A stretch of 7,101 nt of DNA from CAZIQY01 sp964541605. Lineage in GTDB: Bacteria > Desulfobacterota > Syntrophia > Syntrophales > UBA2185. The notes under the pieces are model-generated. The model ran no database searches. It saw nothing but the letters and a program-made list of their open reading frames with translations, and had not been told where the DNA came from. The first letter of the stretch is position 1, and every line of letters starts with the position of its first letter. This document shows, in pieces, positions 1 to 4,187 of the stretch. The stretch is taken from the NCBI GenBank assembly GCA_964541605.1, contig CAZIQY010000113.1, positions 1-7,101 of the forward strand, in the 5' to 3' direction. The position numbers were made by a program, and so were the translations under genes.

Positions 1-9
1 ATATAGGAC

Positions 10-264
10 ATGGCCAGAATCGAATATATTCTCGTACAGATGAAAAACAATCCTGCGAATGTTCGATTTGCTGACTTGAGCAAGGTCTGTAATTATTATT
101 TCGGTAAAGCTCGACAAAAGGACGGAAGTCACCATGTTTATACGACACCATGGAAAGGAGATCCGCGGATAAATATTCAAAATCATAAGGGAAAAGCCAA
201 AGCATACCAGGTAAAGCAGGTGCTGTTGGCTATTGAGAAGCTGGAGGTTGAACATGCCACTTAA
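10..264 (+). CDS. hicA: HicA-family mRNA interferase toxin
   Basis: Predicted toxin of a type II HicAB toxin-antitoxin system. HicA proteins are small double-stranded-RNA-binding-fold ribonucleases that cut mRNA in the cytoplasm when not held by HicB. The 84-residue protein has the family signature: Gly39-Ser40-His41-His42 followed by a beta-strand (VYTTPW), with a basic segment NHKGKAKAYQVKQVL (residues 58-72) near the end. His42 aligns with the catalytic His of HicA proteins carrying a GSNH motif; His41 is the alternative. An in-frame TAG at 4-6 rules out a longer N-terminus. The AGGA at 5-8 is too close to the ATG to be a normal ribosome binding site, so initiation at 10 is somewhat uncertain; Met11 (position 40) is the fallback. 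The promoter lies outside the window. The gene overlaps hicB by 11 bases in the toxin-first order usual for this family. Confidence 0.85.
   Translation: MARIEYILVQMKNNPANVRFADLSKVCNYYFGKARQKDGSHHVYTTPWKGDPRINIQNHKGKAKAYQVKQVLLAIEKLEVEHAT
243..247 (+). promoter_or_regulatory. Ribosome binding site of hicB
   Basis: A GGAGG lies within the hicA coding sequence, six bases before the ATG at 254. It is the reason for preferring 254 over 233 as the hicB start, and it suggests the antitoxin can be translated strongly from the shared mRNA. Confidence 0.8.
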
Positions 265-583
265 GAATGATCGTTATACCTATCGTGTAACTTGGTCTGA
301 AGATGATCAGGAATATGCGGGCTTATGTACTGAATTCCCCAGCCTGAGCTGGCTGGATCAAACACCAGAATCGGCTCTGAAAGGTATCCGTAAAGTTGTC
401 GAGGGTGTTATCAAGGATATGACTCAAACTGGCGAAGAGATACCTCAACCTATTGCCTGTAAAAAATACAGCGGTAAATTTATGGTACGAGTTCCTCCTG
501 AAGTTCACAGAAATCTTGCCATTCAGGCATCGGAATCAGGTGTCAGCCTAAACCGGATTGCTGGAGCGAAGTTAAGCCGATAG
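254..583 (+). CDS. hicB: HicB-family antitoxin with C-terminal RHH-like domain
   Basis: Predicted antitoxin that binds and neutralises the HicA made from the overlapping upstream gene. In this family it also represses its own operon through a DNA-binding domain. The 109-residue protein has an N-terminal HicB partial RNase-H-like fold (about residues 8-60; YRVTWSEDDQEYAGLCTEFP, then a helix with ESALKGIRKVVEGVI). A C-terminal ribbon-helix-helix-like segment follows (residues 74-108): beta-strand KFMVRVP, helix PEVHRNLAIQASESG, then VSLNRIAGAKLS. I chose the ATG at 254 over the longer in-frame start at 233. A GGAGG at 243-247 sits six bases upstream of 254, and the extra seven residues do not look like the family's usual N-terminus. 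The start lies inside the end of hicA, consistent with translational coupling. Autoregulation would act on a promoter upstream of the window. Confidence 0.88.
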   Translation: MPLKNDRYTYRVTWSEDDQEYAGLCTEFPSLSWLDQTPESALKGIRKVVEGVIKDMTQTGEEIPQPIACKKYSGKFMVRVPPEVHRNLAIQASESGVSLNRIAGAKLSR

Positions 584-666
584 CGAGGAAAGGATTGTTT
601 TGTATTGAGATGTTTCCGAAGACATTTTTAATCCACCCCTATTTATCTGTTTACCCGATCAACCTG

Positions 667-695
667 TTGTTTGCAGGGCGTAATATACATATAAT
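667..695 (+). promoter_or_regulatory. Candidate sigma70-type promoter (distal)
   Basis: TTGTTT at 667-672 (three of six consensus bases) is separated by exactly 17 bases from a perfect TATAAT at 690-695. It would start transcription near 702, giving a leader of about 270 bases before the ankyrin-caspase gene. The -35 match is weak. The -10 box overlaps the left arm of the inverted repeat that starts at 694, so anything bound there could affect this promoter. Confidence 0.3.
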
Positions 696-770
696 TGCTG
701 AGTATTTATTGAGGTGGTAAGGTCGTGAAAGCCTTCCTGTAATGTTGTTTTTCTTGTTCAGCTCAGCAAT
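694..770. repeat. 9-bp inverted repeat, 59-base interior
   Basis: ATTGCTGAG at 694-702 is exactly complementary to CTCAGCAAT at 762-770, with one further T-G wobble pair inside. The interior has only weak internal pairing (AAGG with CCTT). It could be a protein-binding site pair or the closing stem of an RNA structure. No T-run follows, so it is not a typical terminator. A 9-bp match at this distance is expected about once by chance in a window this long. Confidence 0.3.
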
Positions 771-801
771 ACAACCTTTCACATAGAAATTATTAAAAAT
801 C

Positions 802-830
802 TTGAGTTTCCTTTAAGGCTGATATATAAA
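802..830 (+). promoter_or_regulatory. Candidate sigma70-type promoter for the ankyrin-caspase gene
   Basis: TTGAGT at 802-807 (four of six matches to TTGACA) and TATAAA at 825-830 (five of six matches to TATAAT) are separated by exactly 17 bases. This is the best promoter match I found in the window. Transcription would start near 837, about 20 bases before the leader ORF at 858 and about 140 bases before the caspase start at 976. Confidence 0.5.
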
Positions 831-857
831 TTGCTATCGATTTATTAAGTGGAACTC

Positions 858-974
858 ATGATGAAGTTTCTCGCTGCGAGGATTAACCCTGTATCTTTCC
901 TGTTTTTGCATCCATTCCCCTGTCCGGTATTGCTGTTTCAAAATATCCAAAAGAAGATGAGGATGCGAGATTAA
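858..974 (+). CDS. Possible 38-residue hydrophobic leader ORF
   Basis: A short ORF starts at tandem ATG codons (858 and 861) just downstream of the promoter candidate at 802-830. Its TAA (972-974) comes one base before the ATG of the ankyrin-caspase gene. It encodes a basic start (MMKFLAARINP), a hydrophobic middle and a basic tail (QKKMRMRD), like a short signal peptide or membrane peptide. Its start resembles that of the downstream lipoprotein (MKKLIRSRISNP), so it may be a decayed duplicate of that signal peptide. The only ribosome-binding-like sequence before it is a poor AAGTGGA at 847-853. Coupling is plausible because the caspase gene itself lacks a well-spaced ribosome binding site. 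The ORF may equally be chance; I recognise no family. Confidence 0.28.
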   Translation: MMKFLAARINPVSFLFLHPFPCPVLLFQNIQKKMRMRD

Positions 975-975
975 G

Positions 976-2403
976 ATGAAAAAATTGATTCGATCAAGGA
1001 TTTCAAATCCTCTAATCGGAACGCTCTTGTTCATTTTGAGCATTAACATAGTTGGTTGCAGTTCAGCATTGCATGAAGCTGCCATGAGAGATGATGTTAA
1101 TGGTGTCAAAAAAATGTTAGCTGAAGGGGCAAATGTGAACAGCAGGGATGCCGTAGACCGTACAGCTTTGCATTTTGCCGCCATCAGAGCTCAACCGGAG
1201 ATGGTGCGTATTTTGTTGGATCAGGGCGCTGATGTGAATGCGATGGCCGGGCCGTCACAAATGTTCCAACGGACATTGACGCCGCTGCACTACGCGGCCA
1301 TGGCCGACATTGACAATATTGATGTCGTACGTCTTTTGCTGGACAGAAAGGCTAATATCAACGCCAGGTCCGATGAAGGTCGAACGGCTTTGCACTATGC
1401 ATCAGCTTCGGGTCAGGTTCATGTCGTTCAGCTTCTTTTGGAGAAAGGGGCTAAGATGTCCACGGATTTTGAAAACAAAACCCCTTTGGCCTTGGCAGAA
1501 GAGAATGGCCACTTAGCCGTCGCTCGTGTACTCAACGAAGCCCAAGAGAAGGCTTACGGAGGCACCATTGGGAAAAGGACAAGACCTGCTTATCAGAGCC
1601 CTTCTACTGAATCGACATATACCCGTTCTCAGTCCGACATAGATGAACTGCCGGTTGCCAGGCTGAAACTCAACAGTAATGCCTATGCCATCATCATAGG
1701 GATTGAAAACTATCGACAAAAGCTTCCGAAGGCTGATTATGCCGTGAACGATGCAAAGCTGGTGAGCGAATACTTCTCCAAAGTCATGGGCTATCCGGAA
1801 GAAAACATTGTGACCTTAATAAATGAGCATGCAACGAAGAGTGACTTTGAAAAATATTTTGAGCAATGGCTCACAAATCATCTTGAACGGGATAGCATTC
1901 TGTTCATCTATTACTCCGGCCATGGCGCTCCCAATCCCAAAACCGGTGATGCGTACCTTGTCCCTTATGATGGAGATCCTTCCTTCATCGCCCAGACAGG
2001 GTACCCTTTGAAAAAGCTCTATAAAGTCCTCGGGAAATTACCCGCGAAGAAAATCATCGTTGCCCTGGACTCCTGTTTCTCAGGTGGTGGAGGAAGGTCC
2101 GTAATTGCGAAGGGGTTGAGGCCGCTGGTGATCGATCTTCAGAGCAGTGCGGTTTTGCCAAAGAATATGGCGGTTCTGTCTGCATCGTCGGGTGAACAGA
2201 CGAGTTCAACCTATGAAGAAAAAAGGCATGGCCTGTTTACGTATTTCATGCTCAAAGGCTTAAAAAACGAGGATGTTTTAAATCCGGATGGTTCCATCAG
2301 GATGCAGAATCTTTTTGAGTATCTTAAACCCCAGGTGGAGCGCATCGCGAGAAGGCAATACAATAACGAACAAACACCGCAGTTTATAACGCCCCAATAC
2401 TGA
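976..2403 (+). CDS. Ankyrin-repeat lipoprotein with C14 caspase-like protease domain
   Basis: Predicted envelope-anchored cysteine protease of the C14 (metacaspase-like) family. A type II signal peptide (residues 1-27) ends in the lipobox Ile-Val-Gly-Cys28, followed by Ser-Ser. Ankyrin repeats occupy about residues 31-187 (four clear copies with the T-A/P-L-H-x-A-A and V-x-x-L-L-x-x-G-A pattern, plus a degenerate last one) and suggest protein binding. A Ser/Thr-rich linker (190-234) leads to the caspase domain (235-475). Its dyad is His316 (YYSGHG) and Cys367 (DSCFSG), with Asp259 and Asp365 as likely S1-pocket residues. Cys28 and Cys367 are the only cysteines. No alternative in-frame start exists, because a TGA lies at 958-960. 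The ribosome binding site is weak (GAGGA at 959-963, 12 bases away). The protein lacks the final strand seen in the other two caspases; see the entry at 2394-2435. Domain assignment is firm; biological role is unknown. Confidence 0.93.
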   Translation: MKKLIRSRISNPLIGTLLFILSINIVGCSSALHEAAMRDDVNGVKKMLAEGANVNSRDAVDRTALHFAAIRAQPEMVRILLDQGADVNAMAGPSQMFQRTLTPLHYAAMADIDNIDVVRLLLDRKANINARSDEGRTALHYASASGQVHVVQLLLEKGAKMSTDFENKTPLALAEENGHLAVARVLNEAQEKAYGGTIGKRTRPAYQSPSTESTYTRSQSDIDELPVARLKLNSNAYAIIIGIENYRQKLPKADYAVNDAKLVSEYFSKVMGYPEENIVTLINEHATKSDFEKYFEQWLTNHLERDSILFIYYSGHGAPNPKTGDAYLVPYDGDPSFIAQTGYPLKKLYKVLGKLPAKKIIVALDSCFSGGGGRSVIAKGLRPLVIDLQSSAVLPKNMAVLSASSGEQTSSTYEEKRHGLFTYFMLKGLKNEDVLNPDGSIRMQNLFEYLKPQVERIARRQYNNEQTPQFITPQY

Positions 2404-2435
2404 TATTTTCCGATAACCTGTTCTTCCTGAAGTAG
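2394..2435 (+). other. Out-of-frame candidate C-terminal strand of the ankyrin-caspase
   Basis: The annotated protein stops at TGA 2401-2403, right after the conserved Gln-Thr-Pro motif. In the -1 frame the sequence from 2394 reads PILIFSDNLFFLK and then TAG at 2433-2435. This resembles the ends of the two neighbouring caspases, which finish in GRFYLRK and DYPIYQLK after the same kind of motif. One extra C in the CCCC run at 2392-2395 would join the frames and give a protein of about 486 residues. The cause could be a sequencing indel, a real mutation removing the last strand, or less likely recoding. The surrounding bases do not form a standard slippery heptamer. Confidence 0.5.
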
Positions 2436-2542
2436 GTAATTGACTGATCCAGCAAAACATGCAAGATTTCAACACATAATATATTATTCATTAGATTGAC
2501 CTCTGATGTCGTATTTAGTTACGTTGACTTCTTTTTAGCATT

Positions 2543-2547
2543 AGGAG
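2543..2547 (+). promoter_or_regulatory. Ribosome binding site of the second caspase gene
   Basis: AGGAG is spaced seven bases from the ATG at 2555. It is a strong, well-placed site that fixes the start and implies independent translation from the upstream gene. A weak promoter candidate (TTGACC at 2496-2501 with TACGTT at 2520-2525) precedes it, but I would not rely on that. Confidence 0.75.
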
Positions 2548-2554
2548 CTGATTT

Positions 2555-3928
2555 ATGAAAAGATGGAATCTACTCTTTTTAGCGTTCGTTGCACTAATAG
2601 CTGGATTATCAATTACAGAAAAAAGCATTGCAGCCGAAGCCGCAAAAGCGGCCCCGATTTCTGTAGATACCGCCGATAATAATCAAGAGCCATTGAGAAT
2701 ATGCGGAAACACAAAAATTAAGTGGTCAAATAACAATTACAAAACAAAAAGACCACAATATCCATATGAAATTATCGGGGCTGACTCCGAACAAGAAGCG
2801 TTGGATGCCGGTTGCGACATTTATATAAGACCACGCTCTGGAGAATATGCGGATGTTAGCTCTGTGTATAGCAGGAAGATAATGAAAAAAGCCTATTTCG
2901 AGTGTCCTCTTTTCACTCCCCTCTCCGACTGCATAGGTAGCCTCGGGGCCATAATTATTGATGCATTTTCCCCAAGCACCCCTAATTATAAAAAAGTTAA
3001 AGCCGAGCGCGATCAATACCTCCGGCGACAGCAGCCTCAGACTTCCGCCCAAAGCGGCATTTCCAAAGATGAACTTAAAAGCATAGTTCAGGCAGCCGTT
3101 GAAGGAGCTACGAGAGCTCAGCAAAAAGAGACAAAAACTACAGCGTCCGTTTCTACGGACATTGACAGACCTTCTTTCAGTGCTGATGAAAAGATCATGG
3201 GGGACAATGATCTGGCCGTAATCATAGGTATCGAAGGATATAGTAGTGTGCCAAAATCAGATTATTCCTACGATGATGCGAAGCTGGTAAAAGATTATGT
3301 CAAGGCATTGGGTTTTAAGGAAAGAAACATTGAACTTATCACTGATGAAAAGGCAACAAAGACGACCATTGAGAAATCCTTGGAGGTGTGGCTCAAAAAT
3401 AAGGCAAAGTCAAATAGCAGGATATTTGTCTATTATTCTGGACATGGATCACCTGACCCGACAACCGGTGAAGCATATATTGTTCCTTATGACGGGGACC
3501 CGAATTATCTATCTGTAACAGGATACCCTTTGAAAAGACTTTACGAGAAACTGGGCAATCTTCCGGCATCAGAAGTCATTGTGGTTCTCGATGCTTGTTT
3601 CTCCGGTGCAGGGGGAAGGAGTGTTTTGGCTAAGGGAGCAAGGCCATTGGTTATGATGAACGCTGCAACTGTTTCCTATCCCAATATGGTTATTCTATCT
3701 GCAACGCAAGGTTCCCAGATATCCACTTCGTCTCCGGAGAAGGGACACGGGGTATTCACATATTATTTTCTAAAAGCGCTCAAGTCCGGCAAAAAAAACC
3801 TCGATGAAATCTATGAATACCTCAAACCCCAGGTCGAAGACGAGGCGAAACAACTCAACGTCCAGCAGAGTCCAAGCATGTCCGCGGGCAATAATAATTT
3901 GACGGGGCGGTTTTATTTAAGAAAGTAA
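2555..3928 (+). CDS. Secreted C14 caspase-like protease with a four-cysteine N-terminal domain
   Basis: Predicted exported cysteine protease of the C14 family. A Sec signal peptide covers about residues 1-27 (basic MKRW, hydrophobic LLFLAFVALIAGL); cleavage is likely after Ala27 or Ala29, and no lipobox is present. Residues 45-160 form a region I do not recognise, with four cysteines (50, 87, 117, 126) that could form two disulfides in the periplasm. A Gln/Lys-rich linker follows, with a predicted helix at 169-192. The caspase domain spans about 218-457. Its dyad is His297 (YYSGHG) and Cys348 (DACFSG), with Asp241 and Asp346 as predicted S1 residues. The stretch after Cys348 (GGRSVLAKGARPLV) matches the ankyrin-caspase almost exactly, and the two domains look like a duplication. 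It ends properly in GRFYLRK. It lacks the Asp/Asn-rich loop that the WD40-caspase has before its C-terminal helix. The substrate is unknown. Confidence 0.92.
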   Translation: MKRWNLLFLAFVALIAGLSITEKSIAAEAAKAAPISVDTADNNQEPLRICGNTKIKWSNNNYKTKRPQYPYEIIGADSEQEALDAGCDIYIRPRSGEYADVSSVYSRKIMKKAYFECPLFTPLSDCIGSLGAIIIDAFSPSTPNYKKVKAERDQYLRRQQPQTSAQSGISKDELKSIVQAAVEGATRAQQKETKTTASVSTDIDRPSFSADEKIMGDNDLAVIIGIEGYSSVPKSDYSYDDAKLVKDYVKALGFKERNIELITDEKATKTTIEKSLEVWLKNKAKSNSRIFVYYSGHGSPDPTTGEAYIVPYDGDPNYLSVTGYPLKRLYEKLGNLPASEVIVVLDACFSGAGGRSVLAKGARPLVMMNAATVSYPNMVILSATQGSQISTSSPEKGHGVFTYYFLKALKSGKKNLDEIYEYLKPQVEDEAKQLNVQQSPSMSAGNNNLTGRFYLRK

Positions 3929-3932
3929 TAAT

Positions 3933-3952
3933 CAACCTTTCAATCTATAATC
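3933..3952 (+). repeat. Short motif shared with 6837-6859: CCTTTCAATC plus TATAATC
   Basis: CCTTTCAATC at 3936-3945 is followed directly by TATAATC (3946-3952), five bases after the second caspase gene's stop. The same ten bases recur at 6840-6849, followed three bases later by TATAATC (6853-6859) downstream of the third caspase gene. A partial match (CAACCTTTCA) lies at 772-781. Ten-base repeats are expected by chance in 7 kb; only the paired arrangement and intergenic placement make this worth listing. Confidence 0.2.
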
Positions 3953-4022
3953 TTCACCTTTGAGCTAATGGTGATTGTAAACAGCCTTAGGTGGTATCAG
4001 CAAGCGCCCTTCTTCCTGTTAT

Positions 4023-4054
4023 CTGCAAAGAGCCCCTTCTGATTTTCTTTGCAG
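4023..4054. repeat. 9-bp inverted repeat in the gap before the WD40-caspase gene
   Basis: CTGCAAAGA at 4023-4031 pairs perfectly with TCTTTGCAG at 4046-4054 around a 14-base loop. It lies about 95 bases after the second caspase gene and 134 before the third. No T-run follows on the + strand, so it is a poor intrinsic terminator. It could be an operator, a weak transcript-end hairpin or chance. Confidence 0.3.
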
Positions 4055-4084
4055 CTTTCATATGGTACTTATGGCATCTCTTTC

Positions 4085-4115
4085 TTGACTTTTCAAAACA
4101 TTATATTCTTATATA
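4085..4115 (+). promoter_or_regulatory. Weak candidate promoter for the WD40-caspase gene
   Basis: TTGACT at 4085-4090 (five of six matches) is followed after 19 bases by TATATA at 4110-4115 (four of six). The spacer is longer than ideal and the surroundings are very AT-rich, so several -10 alignments are possible. It would leave a leader of about 65 bases before the ATG at 4188. Confidence 0.25.
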
Positions 4116-4176
4116 CAGAAAAATATAGACACAGGCGTTGTCTAATCAGGAAACGACCAATCCGGAGCTTTTTTTC

Positions 4177-4180
4177 AAGG
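4177..4180 (+). promoter_or_regulatory. Ribosome binding site of the WD40-caspase gene
   Basis: AAGG is seven bases before the ATG at 4188. It supports this start even though it gives the lipoprotein signal peptide an unusually long N-terminal region. No ATG or GTG occurs later in frame before the lipobox. Confidence 0.55.
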
Positions 4181-4187
4181 TGCCACT

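Larger units (their letters stand above)
584..975. other. 392-base intergenic region between hicB and the ankyrin-caspase gene
   Basis: No long conserved ORF is seen here on either strand. The region holds two sigma70-like promoter candidates (667-695 and 802-830), a 9-bp inverted repeat (694-702 with 762-770) and a possible short leader ORF (858-974). No GC-rich hairpin followed by a T-run is visible after hicB, so where hicAB transcription ends cannot be told. Confidence 0.7.

Noticed and set aside
834..1184. 116-codon ORF on the - strand across the start of the ankyrin-caspase gene
   Set aside because: It is antisense to the signal peptide and first ankyrin repeats, has no recognisable domain, and overlaps a gene with clear family motifs.
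2389..2400. Programmed -1 frameshifting to add the caspase tail
   Set aside because: The bases ACG CCC CAA do not fit a standard X-XXY-YYZ slippery heptamer and no strong downstream hairpin is evident, so an indel is the simpler explanation.
2726..3124. 132-codon ORF on the - strand inside the second caspase gene
   Set aside because: It lies opposite the signal-bearing caspase frame, shows no domain, and its composition is that of a reverse shadow.
3936..3945. CCTTTCAATC as a possible CRISPR repeat fragment
   Set aside because: It resembles the end of some CRISPR repeats, but there is no regular array, only isolated ten-base copies thousands of bases apart.
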